A stretch of DNA of 64,000 nt from Myroides sp. 1354 (GTDB taxonomy: Bacteria > Bacteroidota > Bacteroidia > Flavobacteriales > Flavobacteriaceae). Under the pieces are notes generated by a model, which ran no database searches, was not told the origin of the DNA, and was given only the letters and a program-made list of their open reading frames with translations. The stretch is from contig NZ_JACAGN010000005.1 of the NCBI RefSeq assembly GCF_030324495.1, positions 124,001 through 188,000 on the forward strand. The letters run 5' to 3'. Positions 1 to 8,787 of the stretch are shown here, in pieces; the stretch's first letter is position 1, and each line of letters starts with the position of its first letter. The position numbers and the translations under genes were made by a program.

Positions 1-665
1 GCCGGTAATTTTACACTTCTCGTTAAATCTGTCACTTGTCCAGTTCCATAAGGTACACCATCAATAGAGGATTGGTTGTATTGAAATAATGGGGTTACTG
101 CCGAATACTTATAGGCGGTCTCTCCATAGATAAAGTCAAAATCAACACTGTATACGCGTCCTTTAGCTAACCAAGTTTCGGTGTATATCTTTAATTCTAC
201 ATCACCTGTTAATAGTGATTTGAAATCCGTTACGTCAAATTCCCATCCTCTTGGCAGTTTTTCAGAACCTACCCAATATGGAGTGATAAAACGTCCGATT
301 TCATACCATTCATTCGTCTTTTTGTTTTTTACATAGACATTGGCAAAGCGATCCCATTCGTCACATTCTTTATTTTGACAAGGGTTTTGCACGTACATTT
401 TAATTGCTTTTACTTTCTCAATATCAGTAGGAAAAGTAAAAGCTCCTTCTGCACTTTGGGATAAACCATCTCCAAAGCCCACTTTTACATCTTTAAAGGT
501 CGTATAGTTAAATGTTCCTGTTTTGGTAGGTTCTTCAATTACAGGATTGTCGTCGTCACCCGAATCTGGATTTTCTTTTTTCGGAGAAGAGTCATCCGAA
601 GAACAAGCGGTACCTAATAGTAAACCGCAAACTAGAAAACTAAGTAATAAAATTTTTTTGCTCAT
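1..665 (-). CDS. PNGase F-type peptide N-glycosidase lipoprotein (partial, C-terminus beyond window)
   Basis: The 221 visible residues closely follow the N-terminal half of PNGase F (peptide-N4-(N-acetyl-glucosaminyl)asparagine amidase) of Elizabethkingia, which removes whole N-glycans from glycoproteins. Seen: a lipoprotein signal with lipobox LGTAC (Cys21), an acidic linker, then the PNGase F fold with CDEWDRFANVYVKN, RFITPYWVG, YTETWLAKG and SSIDGVPYG. Asp105 and Glu163 fall where I recall the catalytic Asp60 and Glu118 of mature PNGase F. The third active-site acid (Glu206 in the model enzyme) lies outside the window. The start is the ATG at 665, directly before the signal peptide. A lipoprotein anchor implies a cell-surface or periplasmic enzyme, whereas the classical enzyme is secreted free. 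It runs in the same direction as the subtilisin upstream, about 100 bp apart, so the pair may serve glycoprotein foraging. Confidence 0.88.
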   Translation of the reverse strand, partial: MSKKILLLSFLVCGLLLGTACSSDDSSPKKENPDSGDDDNPVIEEPTKTGTFNYTTFKDVKVGFGDGLSQSAEGAFTFPTDIEKVKAIKMYVQNPCQNKECDEWDRFANVYVKNKKTNEWYEIGRFITPYWVGSEKLPRGWEFDVTDFKSLLTGDVELKIYTETWLAKGRVYSVDFDFIYGETAYKYSAVTPLFQYNQSSIDGVPYGTGQVTDLTRSVKLP

Positions 666-764
666 TGTTTTTTGTCAGATGTTATAAAAATGTGAATATA
701 GTTAAAAAAAAATTAAAATATATAAGGGAGAACAAAAATAAAATACTTTTTTCATCTGCTCTTT

Positions 765-3758
765 TTATGGATTACTGATAACTAAATTTTGAGAATCAAT
801 AAGTTTTCCGTCTGTGTATAGCATTATTTTATACATACCACTAACATATTTTGACGTATCTAATGTAATTTGATTTTTACTTATATCTAAAGGGTATGAA
901 ACTCCATTGCTAGGGGTGCCGCGATAGATAGGAATAAGAGTTACATGAGCCTTTGTCGCTGAATTAATTGTGTATTGAATAGTACATTGACCATTGGCAG
1001 GATTTGGATATAACAAGATTAACGAATTGGGGTGCATGGAAATCACTACTTGATCGGTTGATTTATATCCATCTAAGACAGAAGTTACTTCTAATGTATA
1101 GGTTTGCGGGATAATAAGGGAAGAAATCTGAAAACTCTTTTCTTGAGCTATTAGGTTTCTTGATTCATCATACCAATTATACGAAACTGCTTCTGCTATA
1201 TCATTTGCTTGTAAAGTTACCTTATCATTTTTATTTACTTGTTGATCTTCTCCTGCATTTGCAGTAAAACGAGGCTGTGTTTCTTTTTCAATTAAGAAGT
1301 TAAATGCACCAATATTTTTCTTTGTTTCAGTTTCTTGCTGTGTAACATGATAGAGGTAAGGGCTTTTGGAAATCTCTTTTTGATGTGAGAAATCAAAATG
1401 TAATTTCACCGCACCGATTTGGTTTGCAGCTAGTACTAGATGTTCTAAACTGGCTGCACTGTCTGTAATGAAAAGTTGATTTTTAATTGTACTCTCTTTA
1501 ATCGCATGCCCTTTTTTACCTCCTTTTACCCAGGCCTGATACAAAATAGGATCTAGTTCTGCTATAATTGTTGCTTCTTGACTCCTTGTTTTTTGATCAT
1601 CTTGCGTATCTACGTTTAACAATAGGTTAAATTTTTTTGTAACAGAATCTGGATTGCTTACAAGAAGAACATCATTTACAGGTTGTGGTTTTATAATCGA
1701 AATACCTAAAATAGTTGTATTTTTTAAGGCAATATTGTTGTTGTTAAGAATATTGGTAAATAAATCTCTTTCCTCAGGAACAGTCATCCAATCTTCTTCC
1801 GAAACAATACGTGCGAGTAGAGAAAATGAATTTGAATCTTCAAAGAATGTGCCATAGCTTGAAGGATTTGGTACATTGGTCCAAGGTATTTTTACTATTG
1901 TTGATTCGCCAGGTTGTAAAATAGGAATACTTTGTTTGTTAATTAATCCACCTAACGGAATGTTGTTGTAAGTTAAATTACCATTCCAAAACATCTCCCA
2001 TTCTTGTGCTGTTCCTCCTTTAGACCAATGTAGACTTATTGAATCTTGAATATTTGAAGGTTTAGAACCACCATTTGTAATACGAATATTAATGTAATTA
2101 CTATAAAATGTCCCATATCTAATCGTTTGATGTGTAGTATTATTATCTATCATTCTTCTGTTCCAAATGTCTGGACTGTCTGAAAGAGAAGAATAACTAG
2201 TGAAATGTCGAGGTTCTTGTCCGTAATCATAAGGAGAAATTCGAATATAAAGGTCTTGATCAATCATTTTTTTTGCTGTCTTGACTGCTTTGCCTGCATC
2301 AACTAATCCATATCCAACTTCTTTATTCCATCTACCATTAGTTTTGTCATTATACTCTAGGTAAGAGTAAAGATCAGGTCGCACTTTTTGAGCTGTATTT
2401 TCTATAATATTTTGTGCTTCAAGACCAGATAAATTTGGATTCATAGATAAAACTAAAGCAGCAACTCCAGCTACATGAGGACATGCAGCAGATGTGCCAT
2501 TAAAGTTTCTGTAATCATTATTGTTTGTCGTAGTAGGGATGCTAATCCCTGGAGCAACAATATTTAGTGCTGATCCATAATTTGAATAATCAACTCTATT
2601 ACCTTGTCTATAAATGGATCCAACTGCCATAACTTTATGGTATCTAGCTGGGTAGCTAACTGTAGTTTCAGTATTATTTCCAGAGGCAAATATCACAATA
2701 CTTCCTTTACCATTTCTTCCATATAGTACAGCATTGTCTATTGCATTATATCTAGTAGAGGTACTACTCCCTCCACTCCATGAATTGCTCAGTACATCTG
2801 CTCCTAGTTGCCAAGCGTTGTTAATTGCATTTACTATTCCTATTTCTTCAGTATACCATTGGTATCGTTCATTTATAGCATTATAGTAATTATAAGCAAT
2901 TCGAATAGGAATAATTTTAGCATTATAAGCAACCCCTGCAATCCCAATATTATTGTTGGCTTGTGCTGCAATTATCCCAGCACAAGCTGTACCATGAGAA
3001 TCTGTAGGATTACAGCCTCCATTTGTAATTCCAAAAGCATCATAGCCTGGTAGTAAGTTCTGAATTAAATCAGGATGATTCAATTCTACTCCATCATCTA
3101 TAACGGCGACTTTTATGTCTTGTCCTGTTGCATATTGCCATGCTTCTTCTGCATTGATATCTATACCTATAGTCCCTTGATTTTGCCCTGTATTTTTTAA
3201 AGACCATTGTTCATTATATAATGGATCTTGCGTACTAGGTGTTAAAAAATAAATGAAATTAGGTTCGGCATATTCAATTTTAGTTTCATTTTTATTTAAG
3301 TTGCTAATGAAGTTCAATATCGCTGTTATGTCTTTTTCTTGAATTTGTATTTGATATAAGTTAGGTTCAAATTGGTTTTTTTCTATTTTTTCCGTTTTCC
3401 ATTTAGCAGTAATGTCATTAATATTAATATCTTTTTTGAGTTTAATAAGTAATTGATTCGTAACTACTTGTTCTGTTCCATCTGCATAGGAGAGTATAGG
3501 GAAAATCTTTGTAAACAGGTGTTGCTGCTTTTCAATAGACTGTATTTTTCCTATTCCTTTACCTTCGGTGATTGGAACAAATTCTTTAATGTAGTTTCTG
3601 AGCTCTTTCTCTTTGGATTTTTCATATTCAAAGTAATATTTGTCCTGGACTAGATTAAAATAAGTTTCTCCTAATTTTGAAGTATAACTTATTGTAGGTT
3701 GGCCATGAGAATAAATGGAAAATAATATTCCCAAAATAATTAATTTCATTTTACTCAT
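765..3758 (-). CDS. Secreted subtilisin-like (S8) serine protease with T9SS type A sorting domain
   Basis: A 997-residue secreted protease. Residues 1-20 form a signal peptide ending SHGQ. A prodomain-like region follows to about 180. The S8 catalytic domain (about 200-500) shows the full triad: Asp221 in VAVIDDGV, His255 in DSHGTACAG and Ser423 in NGTSAACPHVAG, with the oxyanion Asn near 361 in FASGNN. A middle region of about 330 residues has no motif I recognise. A PKD/Ig-like domain lies at about 835-905 (AGEDQQVNKNDKVTLQA). The last 80 residues begin LLYPNPANGQCTI, the hallmark of a T9SS type A sorting domain, so the enzyme is exported by the gliding/PorSS machinery and attached to or released from the surface. 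It likely degrades external protein and could supply glycopeptides to the PNGase F homologue next door. Function beyond proteolysis is not visible. Confidence 0.93.
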   Translation of the reverse strand: MSKMKLIILGILFSIYSHGQPTISYTSKLGETYFNLVQDKYYFEYEKSKEKELRNYIKEFVPITEGKGIGKIQSIEKQQHLFTKIFPILSYADGTEQVVTNQLLIKLKKDININDITAKWKTEKIEKNQFEPNLYQIQIQEKDITAILNFISNLNKNETKIEYAEPNFIYFLTPSTQDPLYNEQWSLKNTGQNQGTIGIDINAEEAWQYATGQDIKVAVIDDGVELNHPDLIQNLLPGYDAFGITNGGCNPTDSHGTACAGIIAAQANNNIGIAGVAYNAKIIPIRIAYNYYNAINERYQWYTEEIGIVNAINNAWQLGADVLSNSWSGGSSTSTRYNAIDNAVLYGRNGKGSIVIFASGNNTETTVSYPARYHKVMAVGSIYRQGNRVDYSNYGSALNIVAPGISIPTTTNNNDYRNFNGTSAACPHVAGVAALVLSMNPNLSGLEAQNIIENTAQKVRPDLYSYLEYNDKTNGRWNKEVGYGLVDAGKAVKTAKKMIDQDLYIRISPYDYGQEPRHFTSYSSLSDSPDIWNRRMIDNNTTHQTIRYGTFYSNYINIRITNGGSKPSNIQDSISLHWSKGGTAQEWEMFWNGNLTYNNIPLGGLINKQSIPILQPGESTIVKIPWTNVPNPSSYGTFFEDSNSFSLLARIVSEEDWMTVPEERDLFTNILNNNNIALKNTTILGISIIKPQPVNDVLLVSNPDSVTKKFNLLLNVDTQDDQKTRSQEATIIAELDPILYQAWVKGGKKGHAIKESTIKNQLFITDSAASLEHLVLAANQIGAVKLHFDFSHQKEISKSPYLYHVTQQETETKKNIGAFNFLIEKETQPRFTANAGEDQQVNKNDKVTLQANDIAEAVSYNWYDESRNLIAQEKSFQISSLIIPQTYTLEVTSVLDGYKSTDQVVISMHPNSLILLYPNPANGQCTIQYTINSATKAHVTLIPIYRGTPSNGVSYPLDISKNQITLDTSKYVSGMYKIMLYTDGKLIDSQNLVISNP

Positions 3759-4042
3759 AATAGTTTTTTATTAGAAAGGTTAGTGTATCTGTGTTTTGAT
3801 TAAAGATTAATTATTTATTTTTAATACAATATAGTTAAATTATATTAAAAAAATAAATTTATAACTAGTCTCTAAATTGTACTGGATTTAAAATATTTTA
3901 GTATTTAAAGTTGGTTAAGAATAAGACTTATAAATAAGGAAGGATATTCAATTTGTATTAATTATAGAGGAGAAATAATTTTAGACGACTTAAGAACGGT
4001 TATTTTTAATAACTTTAAAACATAAAATTTAATGATATCACT

Positions 4043-5092
4043 ATGACATCACAGCCTAAACCGTTAATTCCCAATTCTATTTTAGTGCAATTGGCCTTTT
4101 TAGTCTTAATTCTCTTTGTTTTTTATCTATTGGCAAGTAACCTGGTCTTTTTTCTTCCTGGTTTTTTAGGAGCCTTGTGTTTATTTGTGCTTTTACTTAC
4201 CCCTTATCGTTGGATGACACAGAAAAAAGGATGGAATAAGAATTTATCCATTATTTCACTGATGTTGGGAAGTAGCCTTTTGGTACTGGCTCCATTGTAT
4301 TTGCTAATTCAAACGCTAACAGAAAAAGTTTTAGTAGTATTACAAGATAAAGATAAAATTCAAGCAGGAATAGAGTCAACGGTTCGCAGTTTAAGAGAGA
4401 ATTACAACATTGATATTTTTAATGAAAACACCATAAGTAAAGCGACAGAACTGGGGACACAAGCATTTCAAGCTATTGTCAATACATCCGTAAACAGTGT
4501 GGTAGAAATTGGAGTCGCTTATTTGATGTTGTATTTTTTATTGAAAGAATATCAGCAAATTCAAGCTTGGTTGACGCGTTATTTACCGATGCAGGCGAGT
4601 AATATGGATGAATTAAAGGTAGATATGAAACGCTTGGTTGTTTCCAATAGTGTAGGAGTGCCCTTGACAGCTTTTATTCAAGGAATTGTCGCTTTTATTG
4701 GTTATTTGATTTTTGGCGTAGAAGATGCTTTTGTATTTTTTATTCTTACGGCATTTGCTTCTTTGTTGCCCGTTGTTGGAGCAGCGGTTATTTATGTTCC
4801 TTTGATTGTGATGATGTTGGCCAATGGTCAACAAGGCAGTGCAATAGGTTTGCTTATTTACTGCCTCGTTGTTGTGGGTACCTCTGATAATTTAATTCGT
4901 TTTTTACTGCAAAAGAAAATGGCAGATGTTCATCCTTTAATCACTATTTTTGGTGTTATTGTAGGGGTGAATGTATTCGGATTCATCGGAATTATATTCG
5001 GACCTATTTTATTTTCTCTTTTTATGTGGTTGGTTAAAATCTACTACAGAGAATTTGTGGAGGCTAATAAATCAAAAATTATTGAAAAATAG
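4043..5092 (+). CDS. AI-2E family (PerM/YdiK-like) membrane transporter
   Basis: A 349-residue integral membrane protein of the AI-2E transporter family (PF01594). Seen: hydrophobic helices at about 15-55 and 68-92, a soluble insertion of roughly 60 residues, then four or five helices to the end. The family hallmark region is present around VVSNSVGVPLTAFIQGIVAFIG and in the FGVIVGVNVFGFIGIIFGPIL stretch. Members export varied small molecules or Na+ (YdgG/TqsA has been linked to autoinducer-2), so the substrate cannot be given. The next gene begins 6 bp after its stop, so the two are probably co-transcribed. The upstream 280 bp is AT-rich and holds no gene. Confidence 0.85.
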   Translation: MTSQPKPLIPNSILVQLAFLVLILFVFYLLASNLVFFLPGFLGALCLFVLLLTPYRWMTQKKGWNKNLSIISLMLGSSLLVLAPLYLLIQTLTEKVLVVLQDKDKIQAGIESTVRSLRENYNIDIFNENTISKATELGTQAFQAIVNTSVNSVVEIGVAYLMLYFLLKEYQQIQAWLTRYLPMQASNMDELKVDMKRLVVSNSVGVPLTAFIQGIVAFIGYLIFGVEDAFVFFILTAFASLLPVVGAAVIYVPLIVMMLANGQQGSAIGLLIYCLVVVGTSDNLIRFLLQKKMADVHPLITIFGVIVGVNVFGFIGIIFGPILFSLFMWLVKIYYREFVEANKSKIIEK

Positions 5093-5098
5093 CAATTC

Positions 5099-5641
5099 AT
5101 GCAGTTTATTTATATTCACGGTTATGGCTCCAACAGGGAGTCTAGAAAATATATTCTACTTCAACAACAACTAGCAGCCTATCAGACTAGTTGCCCGGAA
5201 TGGAGCCCAGAAACTGATTTTACGACTTGGTTAAATCAACTTTACCACACTGTTGAGCAAGAGCAAATGGTTGTCGTTGTTGGTGATTCTACGGGAGCTA
5301 ATTTTGCGTATCAGTTAAAGGAAATGCGAAAGGTTCAAGGATTACAAACGATACTCGTTTTATTGAGTCCGCTGCTGTGTTATGATCATCGACTCAATAA
5401 GGAACTGGTATTTACAGCAAACCTCAAAAATAGTTTACAAAATATTCCATCTCCTGCAGAAGCATTAATTTTAATCGGAAAGGAAGATGAAACCTTGGAT
5501 TTGAGGCAATTGAATCCTTATGCTTGTGAAAATAGTGAAGTGATTTATATTGATGATTCTCATCGTCTGCCACTATTTGAGCAATATTTAGGACTCATAG
5601 CAGATTATGTGAAGCGTCAACGTTTGATTTTATCTAAATAG
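5099..5641 (+). CDS. YqiA/UPF0227-like alpha/beta hydrolase (esterase)
   Basis: A 180-residue single-domain alpha/beta hydrolase. It opens with IYIHGYGSN, the oxyanion HG motif typical of YqiA/YcfP proteins. The nucleophile elbow is GDSTGAN (Ser64). A candidate acid lies in GKEDETLD and the base in DDSHRLP near the C-terminus, in the expected order. There is no signal peptide, so it acts in the cytoplasm. YqiA-type enzymes cleave short acyl esters in vitro and their physiological substrates are poorly known. It starts 6 bp after the AI-2E transporter stop and sits 59 bp before aroC, which has its own -7-like element. Confidence 0.8.
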   Translation: MQFIYIHGYGSNRESRKYILLQQQLAAYQTSCPEWSPETDFTTWLNQLYHTVEQEQMVVVVGDSTGANFAYQLKEMRKVQGLQTILVLLSPLLCYDHRLNKELVFTANLKNSLQNIPSPAEALILIGKEDETLDLRQLNPYACENSEVIYIDDSHRLPLFEQYLGLIADYVKRQRLILSK

Positions 5642-5665
5642 AAGGGAGAAACGCTTGGTTTGAAT

Positions 5666-5673
5666 TATCTTTG
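5666..5673 (+). promoter_or_regulatory. Bacteroidota -7-like element upstream of aroC
   Basis: TATCTTTG fits TAnnTTTG and lies 27 bp before the aroC ATG, in the only gap between the esterase gene and aroC. No convincing -33 TTTG at 19-21 bp upstream was seen, so this rests on one half of the promoter. Confidence 0.4.
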
Positions 5674-5700
5674 TTTAGCTCAATTAAATGATATTGGATT

Positions 5701-6786
5701 ATGAATGGAAATACTTTCGGCAACTATTTTAGTTTAACGACTTTTGGTGAATCTCATGGCGAAGCCTTGGGAGGTATTATTGATGGATGTCCTTCAGGTA
5801 TCGAATTGGACATGCAGGCAATTCAGCGTGAAATGGATAGGCGCAAACCAGGTCAGTCTACTTTGGTGACTCAACGCAAAGAGGCAGATGAAGTTCGTTT
5901 TTTGTCGGGTATTTTTGAGGGAATCACAACAGGAACTCCCATTGGTTTTACTATTGAAAATACCAATTCAAAATCACAAGATTACGAGCATATTAAACAA
6001 GCGTATAGACCCAGTCATGCGGATTATGTCTACGATCAAAAATACGGTATACGCGATTATAGAGGAGGAGGAAGAAGCTCGGCTCGTGAAACAGCATGTA
6101 GGGTAGTAGGAGGTGCTATTGCCAAGCAAATAATAGCTCCGATGCAAATTACGGCTTATGTGTCTGCTGTAGGGAATATCCGTTTGGAACAGCCTTATAC
6201 AGCCTTAAATCTAGAAGCTGTTGAATCCAATGCTGTGCGTTGTCCTGATGCAAAGATGGCTCAAGCCATGGAAGATCTGATTCGCCAAGTGAAAAAAGAA
6301 GGAGATTCAGTTGGTGGAGTGATTACTTGTGTGGTGCAGAATGTTCCGGTTGGACTTGGAGCTCCTGTTTTTGATAAATTAGATGCGGAATTAGCAAAAG
6401 CAATGTTGAGTATCAATGCGGTAAAAGGGGTGGAATTCGGTAGTGGGTTCGCAGGAACACAACTTAGAGGTAGCCAACACAATGATATTTTATTGCCCAA
6501 TGGTATTACTCAAACGAATAATGCGGGTGGAATTGTTGGAGGAATTAGCAATGGGATGGATATTTTCTTCAACGTCGCGTTTAAACCAACAGCAACTATT
6601 ATGAAAGATCAAAAGTCTATCAATGCGGATAATGAAGTGGTTACTGTACAAGGTAAAGGACGCCATGACGCTTGTGTATTACCAAGAGCTGTACCCATCG
6701 TGGAAGCGATGACTGCTTTGGTCATACTTGATATGGTTATTGAACAATACGGCAAACAAGGGTTGAAAAAATTAAATAAAAAATAA
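5701..6786 (+). CDS. aroC: Chorismate synthase
   Basis: Makes chorismate from 5-enolpyruvylshikimate-3-phosphate, the last shikimate step, using reduced FMN. The 361 residues are of normal length. All signatures are present: [14 protein letters not shown] at the start, the [20 protein letters not shown] block with [10 protein letters not shown], and [18 protein letters not shown] near the C-terminus. The cytoplasmic product feeds aromatic amino acids and folate, so it supplies the pabA/pabB pair at the other end of this window. Oddity: the last 85 bp of the gene are repeated just after the stop codon (6799-6883), so the 3' end has undergone a partial tandem duplication without damage to the intact frame. 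Confidence 0.97.
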   Translation: MNGNTFGNYFSLTTFGESHGEALGGIIDGCPSGIELDMQAIQREMDRRKPGQSTLVTQRKEADEVRFLSGIFEGITTGTPIGFTIENTNSKSQDYEHIKQAYRPSHADYVYDQKYGIRDYRGGGRSSARETACRVVGGAIAKQIIAPMQITAYVSAVGNIRLEQPYTALNLEAVESNAVRCPDAKMAQAMEDLIRQVKKEGDSVGGVITCVVQNVPVGLGAPVFDKLDAELAKAMLSINAVKGVEFGSGFAGTQLRGSQHNDILLPNGITQTNNAGGIVGGISNGMDIFFNVAFKPTATIMKDQKSINADNEVVTVQGKGRHDACVLPRAVPIVEAMTALVILDMVIEQYGKQGLKKLNKK

Positions 6787-6798
6787 TTTTTGAATTTT

Positions 6799-6883
6799 AG
6801 CTGTACCCATCGTGGAAGCGATGACTGCTTTGGTCATGATTGATATGGTTATTGAACAATACGGCAAACAAGGGTTGAAAAAA
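6799..6883 (+). repeat. aroC: Partial tandem duplication of the aroC 3' end
   Basis: These 85 bp repeat aroC 6687-6771 with an offset of 112 bp. I see only two mismatches (CATACT in the gene, CATGAT here) before the copies diverge in the A-run. The offset is not a multiple of 3 and an aroC stop intervenes, so the copy is untranslated debris. Such high identity indicates a recent event or ongoing exchange with the gene. Confidence 0.9.
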
Positions 6884-6889
6884 ATAATC

Positions 6890-6945
6890 AGTTATCAGTT
6901 ATGAGTTATCAGTTATGAGTTATCAGTGATCAGTTAGGAGTTGAA
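6890..6945. repeat. Degenerate 14-bp tandem repeat
   Basis: Four head-to-tail units of AGTTATCAGTTATG at 6890, 6904, 6918 and 6932. The first two are identical and the last two diverge. Each unit is itself close to two copies of a 7-mer AGTTATS. It lies right after the aroC tail duplication. Confidence 0.85.
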
Positions 6946-6988
6946 CATCCCTAAATACAGTTGACCGTTTTTTAACCGAAAATTTCCA

Positions 6989-7041
6989 CAACAACAAACA
7001 ACCAACAACAAACAACCAACAACCAACAACCAACAACAAAC
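6989..7041. repeat. ACCAAC/ACAAAC low-complexity repeat at the 3' end of the response regulator
   Basis: About 50 bp built from alternating AACCAAC and AACAAAC heptamers, touching the stop codon (7041-7043) of the leftward regulator gene. A related motif (GACCAAC) recurs at 33780-33790 and 35935-35958, also between convergent gene ends. Confidence 0.75.
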
Positions 7042-7715
7042 TATTCCTGAAGCATATATCCTGTTCCTTTGATAGTGTGAATGAGTTTACCTTCTGTTTC
7101 GTCGATTTTATTTCGGATGTAGGAAATATACACATCTACTACATTGGTATTGGTGTCATATTGAATGCCCCAAACTTGTTCTAAAATTTGCGTTCTTGAG
7201 ATAACACGTCCTTTATTTTCTAATAAATACAATAGCAATTTGTATTCTTTAGGGGATAAATCAATGATTTTTCCCCCTTGAGATACAATATGTTTTTCTG
7301 GGTCTAGTTGTAGATCTCCGCAATTATAGGATTTATTCTGATTTTCGTAGTTGAATTTGGTTCGACGCGTTAATGCATTGATACGCGATAACAATTCGCT
7401 GAAATGGAAAGGCTTGGTTAGATAATCATCTGCTCCTCCATCTAATGCGTCAATTTTGTCTGTGGTATCACTAAGTGCACTTAACATTAAGATAGGGGTG
7501 TAGTCTTTCTTAAAGCGGATCATCTTCGTCAATTGAATACCGTCAATATCTGGCAACATAATATCCATGAGAATCAAATCCCAATCGCCATTGAGAATGA
7601 GTTTTCTTGCCTCATCTCCTGAGGAAGCAAGTTGAACATGCATGCCTTTTTCTTCTAATCCTTTGACTATGAACTCACTGATTCGCTTGTCGTCTTCAAC
7701 TAATAATATATTCAC
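7041..7715 (-). CDS. OmpR/PhoB-family response regulator, no adjacent kinase
   Basis: A 224-residue DNA-binding regulator. The receiver domain (1-115) has the acidic pocket E7-D8-D9, phospho-acceptor Asp51 in LILMDIMLPDIDG, and Lys101 in LTKPFHF. The winged-helix effector domain (about 130-222) contains LSPKEYKLLLYLLENKGRVISR and ends VIHTIKGTGYML-like, as in PhoB proteins. The start is a GTG whose first base is the last base of the hutG stop (TAGTG overlap), so it is translationally coupled to hutG. No sensor kinase gene lies next to it; downstream are only repeats and the aroC tail. Its partner and regulon are unknown. Cotranscription with hut genes does not by itself show that it regulates them. 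Confidence 0.92.
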   Translation of the reverse strand: MNILLVEDDKRISEFIVKGLEEKGMHVQLASSGDEARKLILNGDWDLILMDIMLPDIDGIQLTKMIRFKKDYTPILMLSALSDTTDKIDALDGGADDYLTKPFHFSELLSRINALTRRTKFNYENQNKSYNCGDLQLDPEKHIVSQGGKIIDLSPKEYKLLLYLLENKGRVISRTQILEQVWGIQYDTNTNVVDVYISYIRNKIDETEGKLIHTIKGTGYMLQE

Positions 7716-8761
7716 TACTTACTGCTATTTGAATTTGATTTCATAAAATCAGACACAAGATACGCTATTAATTTTCCAACAACGTGATTATTGGTCGAAA
7801 AATCCAAAGAAGGAGCACCTTCACAAATATGCAAATAAGCTACATTTGTCGATTCTGCAAAGAAATGCAAGAATTGACGGGTGCGTTCTGCGGAAAAACC
7901 AGTAGGGGTAATAGCACTACTAGCAATTTGTGGAATGGCATCTAAATCAATTTCAATTCCATAAAAACCAGTGTCAATGTGTTTCTTTGCATTGAGTAAT
8001 TCATTGCTAAATGATTTCTCTTTTCTGATATTCATTTGTTCGTATGTATTGTATTTCACGCGATCAGCATGTAACTTGATGGCGCTAAAAATACCTTTAG
8101 ACGTATAATTTTCGTGAAGTCCAAAGATGAAGTAATTCTTGAGGAATCCCTCCTCAAAGGCATACGAAAAACCATTACCACTATGTCTACCTTCTAGCGG
8201 TCTAAAATCAGTATGAGCATCAAAGTTGATGGCATTAATTGCTTTGCCTTTTGCCAAGGCCGTCCCTTTGATATTCCCATAGGCATTGTTATGACCACCG
8301 CCAATCACAATGGGAATTTTTCCTGCTTTTACGATTTTGGCAATGAGGTGAGAAACTTCTTTGTCAATCAGTTGAACAAGCTCAAATAGACGCTTGCGAT
8401 CTGCTTTATTTGAGGGGTCCAATTGCTGAGCTTCTTCTACCTCTGCTGAAAAATCAAGATGTCCTAAGATTGTAACCCAATAGCCTTTGTTAAATCGATT
8501 GTGTTGAATATTTAAAAAAGTGGCGATAAATTTATCCCAAGCACTCGCTGCTCCCATGCGACCAAAATTAGCTTTTACACCAATATCCTCAGGAATACCC
8601 AAAACAACATATTTGCTTTCGTTTTGAGCCAATTCTCTTTCCCAATCTAAGGGTTGTTGAATCAGGTGAACACGTTCTCCTAATTTGATTTCCCCATTTC
8701 TTAAACTCGTCAATGCAAGTAAATTGTCTCTTGTAAAAATCGTCAGTTTAGTCTGTGTCAT
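7715..8761 (-). CDS. hutG: Formimidoylglutamase (arginase/ureohydrolase family)
   Basis: Predicted to hydrolyse N-formimidoyl-L-glutamate to glutamate and formamide, a late step of histidine degradation. The 348 residues belong to the ureohydrolase family with its two-metal centre: GGGHNNAYGN (His ligand), NFDAHTDFRPLEGRHSGNGF (Asp-x-His-x-Asp), and EIDLDAIP (Asp-x-Asp). The ureohydrolase fold alone also fits agmatinase or arginase, but hutI 26 bp upstream on the same strand supports HutG. An N-terminal extension of about 100 residues before the core is usual for the flavobacterial form as I know it. The gene runs hutI to hutG to response regulator as a three-gene unit. Confidence 0.85.
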   Translation of the reverse strand: MTQTKLTIFTRDNLLALTSLRNGEIKLGERVHLIQQPLDWERELAQNESKYVVLGIPEDIGVKANFGRMGAASAWDKFIATFLNIQHNRFNKGYWVTILGHLDFSAEVEEAQQLDPSNKADRKRLFELVQLIDKEVSHLIAKIVKAGKIPIVIGGGHNNAYGNIKGTALAKGKAINAINFDAHTDFRPLEGRHSGNGFSYAFEEGFLKNYFIFGLHENYTSKGIFSAIKLHADRVKYNTYEQMNIRKEKSFSNELLNAKKHIDTGFYGIEIDLDAIPQIASSAITPTGFSAERTRQFLHFFAESTNVAYLHICEGAPSLDFSTNNHVVGKLIAYLVSDFMKSNSNSSK

Positions 8762-8787
8762 GTCGCGGTATTTTAAAGCTGCGTTTA

